NCBI RefSeq assembly: GCF_003860215.1 | Contig: NZ_RQYH01000008.1 | Location: 40,471 to 104,470 of the forward strand | DNA from: Desulfovibrio sp. OH1186_COT-070 | Lineage (GTDB): Bacteria > Desulfobacterota > Desulfovibrionia > Desulfovibrionales > Desulfovibrionaceae | Direction: 5' to 3' | Length of the DNA: 64,000 bases | Shown: positions 50,185 to 59,320 of the stretch, piece after piece | Position numbering within the stretch: position 1 is the stretch's first letter | Layout: each line of letters opens with the position of its first letter | Position numbers and translations under genes: made by a program | Notes under the pieces: model-generated | What the model was told of the DNA's origin: nothing | The model's input: the letters and a program-made list of their open reading frames with translations, nothing else | The model's database searches: none

Positions 50185-52243
50185 TCAGCTTGTCGTCCGG
50201 GGAATTTTTGTGGCCGGATCCGGGACGGGAGTGGGAAAGACTGTGTGTACGGCGGCTCTGTTGCGTGCCCTGCGTCTGGTGGGCATGGCTGCGCAGGCTG
50301 TGAAACCGGTGCAGACCGGGGTTATCCCCGGAGATGGGGCGGTGTTGGCCGATACGGCAGTCTGTGATGCGGCAGTGGCAGACCTGCCGCCCCACGATTT
50401 ACCCACGGCAGCTATGCTGCACTGTTTTGCTCTGCCTGCATCGCCGCATCTGGCGGCGGAACGGGAAGGGGTGAGTCTTGGTTGTGACAGGCTCTGTGCT
50501 GACGTGCGCGCGCATTGTCACGGCAGCAGGGCGGATTTTCTGTTGCTGGAAGGAGCAGGGGGAGTGCGTGTTCCCCTCAACCAGCATGAGGATATGCTGG
50601 ATTTCATGGCTCGGCTGGGCCTGCCTGTATTGCTGGTGGGCGACAATTGCCTGGGAGGGTTGAACCACATCCTGCTTTCGTTGGATGCCCTGCGCGGACG
50701 CGGCCTTTTTTTGTGTGGGCTTGCCCTTGTTCCCACAGCCGACCCCTCTGCAGGCTGCCCCGGCGTGGACGTTCCTGCACTGCTTGCGGACAATGCCGCC
50801 GTACTGCGCTGCCGTTTGCAGCAGGAAGGATGGAATGCACCTCTGGTAGAAGTTCCACGTGTGCCTGCCCTGAATGCGGCTGCCTGGCAACGCCTGGCGG
50901 AGGTGTTCGCCCCGCTGGCGCACCGTATGGTGTCCGGTGCCGGGGAAAGTCGTTCGGAACAGCAGAAATTGCTGCCGCGTGACCGTCGCGTGCTGTGGCA
51001 TCCTTACGCCTCGGTTACCGAGCCGCCTCCACTCCATGTTGCGGAAAGGACGTTTTCCAACCGTATCCGGCTTGCGGACGGGCGGGATCTGGTGGACGGC
51101 ATGTCATCCTGGTGGGCCGCTGTGCACGGATATAACCATCCCCGCCTGCTGGCAGCCCTGCGGGAGCAGGCCGGACGCATGCCCCATGTGATGTTTGGCG
51201 GCCTGACACACGAGCCTGCGGTATGTCTGGCCGAACGCCTGCTTGCACTCATGCCGGCGGGTCTGGAGCGGATTTTTTTTGCCGACTCCGGCTCTGTGGC
51301 TGTGGAAATTGCCCTCAAAATGGCCCTGCAATACCAGCACGCACAGGGTGAAAAGCGGCGTACGCGCTTTCTCGCTCCGCTGGGAGGCTACCACGGGGAT
51401 ACGTTTGGGGCCATGTCCGTCTGCGATCCGATAACGGGCATGCACAGCCTGTTTTCGGGCATGCTGCCCCGGCAGATTTTTGTGGAACGCCCCTCCTGCC
51501 GGTTTGATCATCCCTTTGATCCAGGCAGTCTGGATGCGGTGCGCACGGTTCTGCGTGAACGCAGAGAGGAAATCGCGGCGGTCATTCTGGAACCGGTGGT
51601 GCAGGGCGCGGGCGGCATGTGGTTTTATCATCCCGGTTATGTGCGGGAATTGTCCCGTCTTTGCCGCGAAACCGGAGTCTTGCTCATCCTTGATGAAATT
51701 GCCACCGGCTTCGGGCGCACGGGCAAGATGTTTGCCGCCTTCTGGGCCGATGTACAGCCGGACATTCTTTGCTGTGGCAAGGCACTCACGGGCGGCATGC
51801 TGACGCTTGCGGCAACCGCCTGCACGGAGCGGGTTGCCAACGGAATCTGCTCTGAAGGTGGGGTATTCATGCACGGCCCCACATATATGGCCAATGCTCT
51901 GGCCTGTGCTGTGGCCGGAGCCAGCCTGGATATTCTGGAAAAAGAAGACTGGTGCGGACGCGTGGCCACTTTGGAACAAGGGCTGCGTGGAGGGCTTGCA
52001 GCATGTGCGAATTTGCCCGGCGTGCGGGATGTACGCGTTCTGGGGGGCATCGGCGTTGTGGAAATGAGTGAGCCCGTCAATACCGCCTCCCTGCAAAAAT
52101 TTTTTGTCAGCAGGGGGGTCTGGCTGCGTCCCTTCCAGCGGCTTGTCTATCTGATGCCGCCCTATATCACGCCAGCCTCCGATGTAGAGCGGCTTTGTAA
52201 AGCTGTCCATGATGCCGTGTTGTCCGGAGCACATCTGCCATGA
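50168..52243 (+). CDS. Fused dethiobiotin synthetase and DAPA aminotransferase (BioD-BioA)
   Basis: A 691-residue bifunctional enzyme for two consecutive biotin steps. Residues about 1-245 are BioD: P-loop FVAGSGTGVGKTVCTAALL, AVKPVQTGV, LLEGAGGVRVPL. Residues about 270-690 are BioA, a PLP aminotransferase: LWHPYASVTEPPPL, DLVDGMSSWWAAVHGYNHP, FFADSGSVAVEIALKMALQY, LILDEIATGFGRTG, and the PLP lysine in LCCGKALTGGMLT. The start is GTG 50168, with GGAGG six bases upstream; a TTG two codons before is less well placed. The domain order is reversed relative to the pathway (BioA acts before BioD) and allows channelling of 7,8-diaminopelargonate. Plants have the same D-A fusion order. Overlaps bioB by 17 bases. 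Confidence 0.94.
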   Translation: MVFRSDQLVVRGIFVAGSGTGVGKTVCTAALLRALRLVGMAAQAVKPVQTGVIPGDGAVLADTAVCDAAVADLPPHDLPTAAMLHCFALPASPHLAAEREGVSLGCDRLCADVRAHCHGSRADFLLLEGAGGVRVPLNQHEDMLDFMARLGLPVLLVGDNCLGGLNHILLSLDALRGRGLFLCGLALVPTADPSAGCPGVDVPALLADNAAVLRCRLQQEGWNAPLVEVPRVPALNAAAWQRLAEVFAPLAHRMVSGAGESRSEQQKLLPRDRRVLWHPYASVTEPPPLHVAERTFSNRIRLADGRDLVDGMSSWWAAVHGYNHPRLLAALREQAGRMPHVMFGGLTHEPAVCLAERLLALMPAGLERIFFADSGSVAVEIALKMALQYQHAQGEKRRTRFLAPLGGYHGDTFGAMSVCDPITGMHSLFSGMLPRQIFVERPSCRFDHPFDPGSLDAVRTVLRERREEIAAVILEPVVQGAGGMWFYHPGYVRELSRLCRETGVLLILDEIATGFGRTGKMFAAFWADVQPDILCCGKALTGGMLTLAATACTERVANGICSEGGVFMHGPTYMANALACAVAGASLDILEKEDWCGRVATLEQGLRGGLAACANLPGVRDVRVLGGIGVVEMSEPVNTASLQKFFVSRGVWLRPFQRLVYLMPPYITPASDVERLCKAVHDAVLSGAHLP

Positions 52244-53583
52244 TATTTTTTTTCGTTTGCCTGGGATTTTTGTTTCTGGCCTGGAGGGTTGCCCGCAAGG
52301 GCATCGGGCCGGAGGAGTATTTCGTCAATGGCCGTCGCGGTTCGGCATGTGCCACCGCCCTGTCTGTCATGGCGTCCTGTGTGGGAGGGTCAGCAACGCT
52401 GGGCATGGCGGGTCTGGCATGGCAGGTGGGAACTCCGGCATTCTGGTGGCTGGGGTCCGGTGCTGCGGGGCTGCTTGTGTTGAGCTTTTTTCTGGCCCGC
52501 AAGGTGAGAGAGAGCGGGGCCATGACCATGCCGGAAATGCTGGACACCTGTCTGGGCGCTCCCTGCCGTCCGTTGGCCTCCATTATTATTGTGGTTGCCT
52601 GGATGGCTATCTTGGCCGCACAGTTCAGCGCCCTGGCCGCCATTATTTCCCCATTGACGGGCCTGAGCCACACCGCTTCGCTGTTTGTGGGGGCTGTGAT
52701 CCTGGTTGCCTATACCCTGATTGGCGGACAGGCCGCCGTGATGCGGAGTGATGTCTGGCAGTTCGCTGTTCTGTCTCTGGCTCTGGCGGTGGCGTTGGCA
52801 TTTGCGGTTGGCGCGGGCGGAGGAGAAGCTCTGGCGCAGGTGCGCCTGGAAGTGGTTAATGCAGATTTTCCCGCTTCACGGCTGGCCTATTATTTGTGCA
52901 TTCTGGGGGGAAGCTATGTTGTCTGCCCCATGCTTTTCGGGCGCTTTTTGAGCAGCCGCGATGCTGATACCGCTATGCGCGGCGGACTTTGGGCTGTGGT
53001 GGGGCTGGTATGCACTGCGGTGGTCATTGTTGCTTTGGGTATCGCCTGCCGCGGCCTTGTTTCCCCCGATACGCCGCCGGAACAGGTATTGAGCACGGCC
53101 TTTCTGACGCATCTGCCTCCCTGGGCCTCCACACTGCTTTTGCTGGGCATTTTTTGTGCTGTCATTTCTTCCGCCGACTCCTGCCTGATCACTGCCGCCT
53201 CGGTATGCAGCAACGATATTCTGCGCCGACCTTCGGTTGCCGTCTGCCGCTGGTGCATGGTTTTTTTCGGGGGGGCCGCGCTGCTTTTGTCTCTGTCCGG
53301 CAAGGGCATTTTATCCCTTCTGCTTCTGGCCAACGATATTTATGTGTGCGGTGTGGTGGTGCCGGTTTTTGTGGGCATGCTGTTTGCCGGGAGGGCGCAT
53401 TTTGCGCCGTGGGGCATGGCGGCGGTCATGGCGGCAGGCGGTACAACAGGCTTTTTCGCCGGGTTGATGGAAAATCCTTCTTTGAGTTTTGTCGGCCTGG
53501 GCTTTTCTCTTTTGGGAAGCATGGTTGCGGCCCGGCCTGTCCACCACAAAATTTTTTCCTGTCTCTTCTTTTCCCGGCGGTGA
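52240..53583 (+). CDS. Sodium:solute symporter (SSS) family transporter
   Basis: A 447-residue inner-membrane protein with about 12-13 hydrophobic helices. SSS-family signs include GPEEYFVNGRRGSACATALSVMAS and GGSATLGMAGLAWQVG at the N-terminus, MTMPEMLDTCLGA, and AVISSADSCLITAASVCSNDIL, which carries the Na-site serines. The start overlaps bioDA by 4 bases (ATGA), so it belongs to the biotin operon. Its substrate could be biotin or a precursor such as pimelate; this is inferred only from gene order. It is somewhat short compared with PutP or PanF (about 490-500 aa). Confidence 0.85.
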   Translation: MIFFFVCLGFLFLAWRVARKGIGPEEYFVNGRRGSACATALSVMASCVGGSATLGMAGLAWQVGTPAFWWLGSGAAGLLVLSFFLARKVRESGAMTMPEMLDTCLGAPCRPLASIIIVVAWMAILAAQFSALAAIISPLTGLSHTASLFVGAVILVAYTLIGGQAAVMRSDVWQFAVLSLALAVALAFAVGAGGGEALAQVRLEVVNADFPASRLAYYLCILGGSYVVCPMLFGRFLSSRDADTAMRGGLWAVVGLVCTAVVIVALGIACRGLVSPDTPPEQVLSTAFLTHLPPWASTLLLLGIFCAVISSADSCLITAASVCSNDILRRPSVAVCRWCMVFFGGAALLLSLSGKGILSLLLLANDIYVCGVVVPVFVGMLFAGRAHFAPWGMAAVMAAGGTTGFFAGLMENPSLSFVGLGFSLLGSMVAARPVHHKIFSCLFFSRR

Positions 53584-53654
53584 CGGCTCCTCTCTTGTTG
53601 GACTCCCGAAAAAGAGCTGTGTTTGCTTTGGGAAGCGGTCTTGCTTGGGGGGAG

Positions 53655-53861
53655 CTATGCCGAAGGAGGCGGGGGTAGCGGCAGGCCGCGAAAAATGAGG
53701 CGTGTGGCTGCTGCGTCAGCCATTTCAGCCATATCCATAATCTTTTCCAGCAAGGCCAGCAGATAGTGACGGTCATTTTCGCATCCGTCACGAAAGTCTT
53801 TTTCCAGATCACCGGAAAGGATGTATCGTTCCAGTTCTTCCAAGTCTTGCAGTGTCAGCAT
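53655..53861 (-). CDS. Small protein of unknown function downstream of the LpdD-like gene
   Basis: A 68-residue acidic helical protein, MLTLQDLEELERYILSG... followed by NDRHYLLALLEKIMDMAEM and a proline-rich end (GLPLPPPPSA). I do not recognise it. The ATG has AAAGGA upstream and overlaps the preceding LpdD-like gene by 7 bases, so it is very probably a real, co-translated gene. Confidence 0.65.
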   Translation of the reverse strand: MLTLQDLEELERYILSGDLEKDFRDGCENDRHYLLALLEKIMDMAEMADAAATRLIFRGLPLPPPPSA

Positions 53862-54211
53862 GCGGTGTCCTTTGTCAGGGCTTTCAGGCAGCGTTCTGTA
53901 AGGAGGCGGGCCATGTTTTCAATGTCGGCAATTTCCTGCCTGCCGATGCGGTCATAGTGGATCCCAACACTCACGCAGACCGCACAGCCAAGAACATTGG
54001 CCATGCGGCTGGCCATGCCCTGGGCCAGGGCATCTTCCCTGTGCCCCGGCAGGAGGAGCAAGCGTGTCCGGGAAGCATCTTCCCCCGGAATACCCAGGGC
54101 CACAGCGCCAATATGCGCATCCCCCCCGGAAAGAAGCACCTGTATGTCGCGGCCCTGACGCAACACACGCAGGGCAAGGGTGAGGCGGCCATGAGTCTGT
54201 GTCCAGCGCAC
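53855..54211 (-). CDS. LpdD-like protein (prenylated-flavin chaperone family)
   Basis: A 118-residue protein with the LpdD-type pattern: QVLLSGGDAHIGAVALGIPG, LLLPGHREDALAQGMA, and CVSVGIHYDRIGRQEIADI. Relatives accompany UbiD-type decarboxylases and are thought to help load prenylated FMN. No UbiD or UbiX gene lies in the window, so the partner is elsewhere or the role differs. I start it at GTG 54211, seven bases after AAGGA, since the longer open frame upstream is not homologous and crosses the fhs promoter region. It is divergent from fhs. Confidence 0.65.
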   Translation of the reverse strand: MRWTQTHGRLTLALRVLRQGRDIQVLLSGGDAHIGAVALGIPGEDASRTRLLLLPGHREDALAQGMASRMANVLGCAVCVSVGIHYDRIGRQEIADIENMARLLTERCLKALTKDTAC

Positions 54212-54289
54212 GCAACAGTCCTTTTCTTTGGGGCAGTGGGTTCTTCTTTCAAAAATATCCCATGCTGTTGCGGGGTGCAAGGCACATGC

Positions 54290-54318
54290 TTGACTGTTAT
54301 GCGCACAGGCGCATAAGC
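54290..54318 (+). promoter_or_regulatory. Putative fhs promoter containing a palindromic operator
   Basis: TTGACT (54290-54295), 17-base spacer, ATAAGC (54313-54318). Between and overlapping them lies the perfect palindrome TTATGCGC-ACAG-GCGCATAA (54297-54316). A dimeric regulator bound there would block RNA polymerase; its identity is unknown. Confidence 0.55.
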
Positions 54319-54368
54319 TTGCGTCCTGCACCTTTTTCTGAAGAATTATCCACGTACGCGGAGAAAAC

Positions 54369-56147
54369 ATGAGCCTTGACCCCACACGTCATCCCGACTG
54401 GCAGATTGCCTTGGACGCGGAAACGCGCATGAAACCCTTTGCGGCACTGGCTGAGGAAATGGGGCTTGAGCCGGATGAGGTGCTGCCCTACGGGCGGCAT
54501 ATGGGCAAAATTGAGCAGCAGAATGTTTTGCGCCGCCTGTCCAACCGCCCTGGCGGGAAATATGTGGATGTGACCGCCATCACGCCCACTCCGCTGGGAG
54601 AAGGCAAATCCACAACAACTATTGGTCTGGTGCAGGGGCTGGCACGCCGGGGGCAGCGTTCTTCGGCGGCCATACGCCAGCCTTCGGGCGGCCCGACCAT
54701 GGGCATGAAAGGGTCCGCAGCCGGCGGCGGACTTTCGCAGTGTATTCCCCTGACTCCCTATTCTCTCAACTTTACAGGGGATATCCATGCCGTGGGCGCG
54801 GCCCATAACCTGGCCATGACTGCCCTGACGGCCCGTATGCAACACGAGCGCAATTATGACGATGCCACGCTGCAAAGGCTCTCGGGAATGCGCCGTCTGC
54901 ACATTGACCCCACCCAAGTGCGCACGGGCTGGGTTCTGGATTTCTGCGCCCAGACCTTGCGCAATGTGCTCATAGGCATCGAAGGGGACGGACGCCGCAA
55001 TGACGGCTTCATGATGCGCTCACATTTTCATATCACGGTGGCCTCGGAGGTCATGTCCATCCTTTCGGTGGCCCGTGACCTGCGCGATTTGCGGCAGCGT
55101 ATGGGGCGCATGGTGCTGGCCATGGATCGCGACGGAAAGCCCGTGACAACCGCTGACCTTGAAGTGGACGGAGCCATGACCGCCTGGCTTGTGGAAGCGC
55201 TCAAGCCCAATCTTATCCAGACCATCGAAGGCCAGCCTGTGCTGGTGCATACCGGGCCGTTTGGCAACATCGCCCTGGGGCAGAGTTCTGTCATTGCCGA
55301 CAGGGTGGGGCTGAAGCTCAGCGATATTCATGTGACGGAGTCGGGTTTCGCCGCAGAAATGGGGTACGAAAAATTCTGGAATCTCAAGTGCCGGTACAGC
55401 GGGCTTGCGCCGGATGCCGCAGTCATCGTGGCTACCGTGCGCGCGCTCAAGCACCACGGGGGCGCACCCCAACCCCGTCCGGGCCAACCTTTGCCCGAAG
55501 CCTATTTGTGCGAAGATGTGGGCCTGGTGGAAGCAGGCTGCGTCAACCTTTTGCATCATATCGGCATTGTGCGTCGCTCTGGTGTGCCGTCAGTGGTTTG
55601 CATCAACAGGTTCCATACGGACAAACCTGCGGAAATAGCAGCCATCCGACATATTTGCGAAAAGGCCGGGGCCAGGGTGGCTGTATCTGAACACTGGGAA
55701 AAGGGCGGTGAAGGCGCTCTGGAACTGGCGGACGCTGTGTTGGACGCCTGCGCTGACGACAGAAGAAAGTTCCGCCCTCTGTACGACTGGAGCTTGCCCC
55801 TTGCCGAGCGCATTGTTTGCATTGCCCGTGAGGTTTATGGTGCCGACGGCGTGGATTTTGAGCCTCTGGCTGCCCAACGCCTGAAAACATTTCAGGAAAG
55901 GCCGGATGCGGACGAACTGGGGGTATGCATGGTCAAAACGCAATACTCCCTGTCTGATGACCCCGGACGCAAAGGGGTTCCCTCGTCTTGGCGGTTGCAT
56001 GTGCGCGATGTCCTGCTTTTTGGCGGGGCAGGTCTGGTGGCCCCGGTGGCCGGGGACATCAGCCTCATGCCAGGAACCGGCTCCCGCCCGTCCTTCCGGA
56101 ACATTGATGTGGACGTGGAAAGCGGACGGGTCACAGGACTGTTCTGA
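54369..56147 (+). CDS. fhs: Formate--tetrahydrofolate ligase
   Basis: A 592-residue ATP-dependent enzyme forming 10-formyl-THF from formate, feeding purine synthesis and, in acetyl-CoA pathway organisms, one-carbon flow. It has YVDVTAITPTPLGEGKSTTTIGLVQGL (P-loop), RQPSGGPTMGMKGSAAGGG, FTGDIHAVGAAHNL, FHTDKPAEIAAI, and KTQYSLSDDPGRKGVPSSW near the C-terminus; length is normal. The ATG has GGAG upstream. Convergent with glmM. Confidence 0.96.
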   Translation: MSLDPTRHPDWQIALDAETRMKPFAALAEEMGLEPDEVLPYGRHMGKIEQQNVLRRLSNRPGGKYVDVTAITPTPLGEGKSTTTIGLVQGLARRGQRSSAAIRQPSGGPTMGMKGSAAGGGLSQCIPLTPYSLNFTGDIHAVGAAHNLAMTALTARMQHERNYDDATLQRLSGMRRLHIDPTQVRTGWVLDFCAQTLRNVLIGIEGDGRRNDGFMMRSHFHITVASEVMSILSVARDLRDLRQRMGRMVLAMDRDGKPVTTADLEVDGAMTAWLVEALKPNLIQTIEGQPVLVHTGPFGNIALGQSSVIADRVGLKLSDIHVTESGFAAEMGYEKFWNLKCRYSGLAPDAAVIVATVRALKHHGGAPQPRPGQPLPEAYLCEDVGLVEAGCVNLLHHIGIVRRSGVPSVVCINRFHTDKPAEIAAIRHICEKAGARVAVSEHWEKGGEGALELADAVLDACADDRRKFRPLYDWSLPLAERIVCIAREVYGADGVDFEPLAAQRLKTFQERPDADELGVCMVKTQYSLSDDPGRKGVPSSWRLHVRDVLLFGGAGLVAPVAGDISLMPGTGSRPSFRNIDVDVESGRVTGLF

Positions 56148-56151
56148 CCCC

Positions 56152-56175
56152 AGCGGGCCTTTTCCCGCTTCCCGT
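56152..56175 (+). terminator. Weak terminator between fhs and glmM
   Basis: AGCGGG (56152-56157) pairs with CCCGCT (56164-56169) across CCTTTT; the T-run comes several bases later (TCTCTCTTTTTT). Convergent genes would need an end here. Confidence 0.35.
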
Positions 56176-56185
56176 CTCTCTTTTT

Positions 56186-57538
56186 TCAGGCCAGTTCGCG
56201 TGCGACGATGGCCGCCAGTTCTTCTGCGTATTCCTGAACCTTGTCCGGGTGTTCGCCTTCAACCATCACGCGGCAAAGGGATTCTGTGCCGGAATAACGC
56301 AGCAGGACGCGCCCACGACCGGCCAGTGCGGCTTCCACTTTCTGCACTGCATCGCCGATGGCCGGACGCTCTTCAAAGGGAAGACGATTTTTGATGCGAA
56401 CATTGATGAGCTTTTGTGGAAAGGGTATGAGAAGGCCTGCCAGTTCGGAAAGAGGTTTTTCTTTTTCACACATGATCTTCAGTACCTGCAAGGCCGCAAG
56501 CAGGCCATCGCCTGTGGTGCTGTACTGGTGAAAAACGAGATGCCCGGACTGCTCGCCTCCCAGCATGGCCCCTTCGCGCCGCATGGCCTCCATGACGTAT
56601 CTGTCGCCCACCTTGGTGCGCAAAAGAACGCCACCGTGCTCCTGCATGAAAATTTCCAGCGCCATATTGCTCATGGCTGTTGCTACCAATATGTTTCCCG
56701 GCAGTTCTCCCCGTGCCATCAAGGCTTGCGCACACATGGCCATGAGCTGGTCGCCGTCCAGAATTGTTCCGCGTTCGTCCACCATGACGAGCCTGTCGGC
56801 ATCTCCGTCCAGAGCCAGTCCCACATCCGCGCGAACTTCACGCACTTTGGCGGCAACAACCTCCGGATACAGTGAGCCGCAGTGCTCATTGATATTGGTT
56901 CCGTCGGGGGATGTGCCTATACGAAAGACCTCCGCCCCCAACTCCTCAAGAGCCAGAGGCGCGACCTTGTAGCTGGCTCCGTTGCCGCAGTCCACAACGA
57001 TGCGCAGGCCCGCCAGCGTCAGGTGGGCGGGGAAAGAGCTTTTTGTATAGACAATATAGCGGCCGCCAGCGTCTTCGATCTTGGTGGCGCGCCCCACATG
57101 CCGTGCGTCGGGATAGGGCCAGGAAAAGTCCCTGTCCAGAACCATGGCGGATATTTCGTCTTCCGTTTCATCGGGCAACTTGTAGCCGTTGGCATCAAAA
57201 AATTTGATTCCGTTGTCATCAAAGGGGTTGTGAGAGGCCGAAATGACCACCCCGAGATCGGCGCGCATGTTGCGCGTCAGAAAGGAGATGGCGGGCGTTG
57301 GCAGAGGTCCGGTCATGATGACGTGCATGCCTGCAGCGCACAGGCCTGCGGTCAGGGCTGATTCGAACATGTATCCGGAAAGGCGGGTGTCCTTGCCGAT
57401 GACCACACGGTGCTGGTGCTGCCCGCGCCGAAAACGGACGCCCGCCGCCAGCCCGAGACGCAAGACCATGCCGGCGGTCATGGGCGAGTTGTTGACTTTG
57501 CCGCGCAGTCCGTCTGTGCCGAAAAGACGATCAGCCAT
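56186..57538 (-). CDS. glmM: Phosphoglucosamine mutase
   Basis: A 450-residue mutase converting glucosamine-6-phosphate to glucosamine-1-phosphate for UDP-GlcNAc. The N-terminal [13 protein letters not shown], active-site phosphoserine loop [17 protein letters not shown], metal loop [22 protein letters not shown] and the C-terminal [15 protein letters not shown] are all GlmM-specific. It is the last gene of ftsH-folP-cdaA-cdaR-glmM, and GlmM is known in other bacteria to interact with and restrain CdaA. Confidence 0.97.
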   Translation of the reverse strand: MADRLFGTDGLRGKVNNSPMTAGMVLRLGLAAGVRFRRGQHQHRVVIGKDTRLSGYMFESALTAGLCAAGMHVIMTGPLPTPAISFLTRNMRADLGVVISASHNPFDDNGIKFFDANGYKLPDETEDEISAMVLDRDFSWPYPDARHVGRATKIEDAGGRYIVYTKSSFPAHLTLAGLRIVVDCGNGASYKVAPLALEELGAEVFRIGTSPDGTNINEHCGSLYPEVVAAKVREVRADVGLALDGDADRLVMVDERGTILDGDQLMAMCAQALMARGELPGNILVATAMSNMALEIFMQEHGGVLLRTKVGDRYVMEAMRREGAMLGGEQSGHLVFHQYSTTGDGLLAALQVLKIMCEKEKPLSELAGLLIPFPQKLINVRIKNRLPFEERPAIGDAVQKVEAALAGRGRVLLRYSGTESLCRVMVEGEHPDKVQEYAEELAAIVARELA

Positions 57539-57604
57539 GAGAAGCTCCTTGCCAGTGCGTTGCCGATACGGGGAAAACCCCGGGTCGGAGCTGAAAAAAG
57601 AGAG

Positions 57605-58558
57605 TCAGTCCGCCTTCCCCTGCGGCAGGGGAGTTTTTTGTGTCACCTTTACTTCTTTCAGCGTCGGGTTAAGAAGAGTCATGCCTTCCGGCAGCCTGAA
57701 GCGGAGGGGGGCGTTCCGGCTTTCACCCGGCTGAAGAGGCGGAGGCACAATGCTGATTTCCAACTGCCCAAGATAGCGGGCGTTGGTGGCCAGAGCATCG
57801 GGCACTTCCACCAGGACAGTGATCTCTTCGGGAGTGACCGCATAGAGACGGCGTTCTTCTGTGGAAATTTCAATTTTGCAGCGCCGTGACACAACAGTCC
57901 GTCCGCTGGTGATGGTGTACTGCACCTTGACCGATGCAGGGATGGGAGTGACCAGACTGGGAGTGTCCAGGGGAATCGTCTGGTTCATGATTGTTCCGGC
58001 AGACTTGGGATCCAGCATGATGGTCAGGGGAATACTGGAAATTTCCGCTATGGCGGATTCCGGCCCGCGCAGCAATACCGTGTCCGGTGTTACGCTGACG
58101 TTTTCCACGGCAAGGGCTCCGGTGCGCAGGGGAGACTCCACCTTGGCGCGTACGGGAACCGTGCGCTCCAGCAGAGTATCCGCCTTGATGACAAGGCGGG
58201 GCGGCTGCACATCAACGAGCTCGAAAGCGCGGAGGGCAGGTCCCAGCGCTTCGCCCGTAAGGGGCACGGATGTTGTGCCCTTTTTGATATGGGAGAGGTT
58301 GACAGCCTGGATCAGCTTGCGTTGCGTCATGGAGCGCAACAGTGTTTCCGGCCCTCGCAGCCGGATGACGACCTTGTTGACAAGGCCGTCAGTGATAACG
58401 AGATCTCCGGGGATACCATAGTAGTCGAGACTGACATCAAGCTGCGCTTCCAGCCTGTCCCGCACACTGACCACGTACCACATGCCAACGGCAATGCATA
58501 CGGACAGGAGCAGGGAGAACAGGTGCGGAGCCTTGGAGGAAAAATCAGAGGATTTCAT
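57605..58558 (-). CDS. cdaR: YbbR-repeat regulator of CdaA (CdaR)
   Basis: A 317-residue membrane-anchored protein. One N-terminal helix (SLLLSVCIAVGMWYVVSV) is followed by an extracytoplasmic region with YbbR-type beta repeats (for example VVIRLRGPETLLRSM, DTVLLRGPESAIAEI). YbbR proteins bind and modulate the diadenylate cyclase CdaA. The ATG at 58558 lies inside the end of cdaA (14-base overlap), so they are coupled; the open frame runs further upstream but inside cdaA. Confidence 0.85.
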   Translation of the reverse strand: MKSSDFSSKAPHLFSLLLSVCIAVGMWYVVSVRDRLEAQLDVSLDYYGIPGDLVITDGLVNKVVIRLRGPETLLRSMTQRKLIQAVNLSHIKKGTTSVPLTGEALGPALRAFELVDVQPPRLVIKADTLLERTVPVRAKVESPLRTGALAVENVSVTPDTVLLRGPESAIAEISSIPLTIMLDPKSAGTIMNQTIPLDTPSLVTPIPASVKVQYTITSGRTVVSRRCKIEISTEERRLYAVTPEEITVLVEVPDALATNARYLGQLEISIVPPPLQPGESRNAPLRFRLPEGMTLLNPTLKEVKVTQKTPLPQGKAD

Positions 58559-59288
58559 TGAGAACCTGCTGCAGGCGCGCCGCATCAAGCGATCGCATGA
58601 GTTCACCTTTGATGGCCAGGGAGATTTCTCCTCTTTCTTCGGAGACGACAACAGCGACCGCATCGGATTCCTTGGTGATTCCGAGAGCGGCACGGTGGCG
58701 TGTTCCGAAGCTTTGCCCTTTTGCCACAGCCAGAGGCAGGATACAGGCCGCAGCTGTGATCTTGCCGCGACTGATAACCACGGCGCCATCGTGCAGAGGC
58801 GCCTTAGGATAAAAAATGTTCATCAGCAGTTGTTGGGAGAGGCGGGCATCAATCTGAACTCCCTCCCGTTTTATCATGTCGCCAAGGCGGATGCTCCGCT
58901 CCATGACAATGATGGCGCCAATGCGCAGACGCGCCATCTCCACACAGGCATTCACGACTTCTTCCACGCCTCCCTGGGTCAGCCCCCTTTTTCGGAACAG
59001 GCGCTTTGCGCCCATATTGCCCAGTGCCTGCCGGATATCGGACTGAAAGATCACCACAATGACCAGAAATAGGGAACTGAAGATATGCTGCAAGAGCCAG
59101 GAAAGGGTATACAGGCCCATGCCGCGCGCGAAAAAATAGAGCAGGGTCAGCAGGCCAAGGCCCGTCAACACAGCCAGCGCACGTGACCCCCGCAACAGCT
59201 GGATAACCTGGTAGAGGAGGACGCTGACAATGGCGATATCCAGAGCGTCCCGCCAGTCCAGAAAAATATGGTCAAACACAGTGAGCAT
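58545..59288 (-). CDS. cdaA: Diadenylate cyclase CdaA
   Basis: A 247-residue membrane enzyme making c-di-AMP from two ATP. Three N-terminal membrane helices (about residues 10-85) precede the DAC domain, which has the DGA motif (YPKAPLHDGAVVI) and RHR motif (FGTRHRAALGITKESDA) that bind ATP and metal. It lies in the conserved cdaA-cdaR-glmM arrangement, tying the messenger to cell-wall precursor supply and osmotic balance. Located 32 bases after folP. Confidence 0.95.
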   Translation of the reverse strand: MLTVFDHIFLDWRDALDIAIVSVLLYQVIQLLRGSRALAVLTGLGLLTLLYFFARGMGLYTLSWLLQHIFSSLFLVIVVIFQSDIRQALGNMGAKRLFRKRGLTQGGVEEVVNACVEMARLRIGAIIVMERSIRLGDMIKREGVQIDARLSQQLLMNIFYPKAPLHDGAVVISRGKITAAACILPLAVAKGQSFGTRHRAALGITKESDAVAVVVSEERGEISLAIKGELMRSLDAARLQQVLNEIL

Positions 59289-59320
59289 CCTTGATATGCA
59301 CCTGTAACAGGTTCAAGAAA

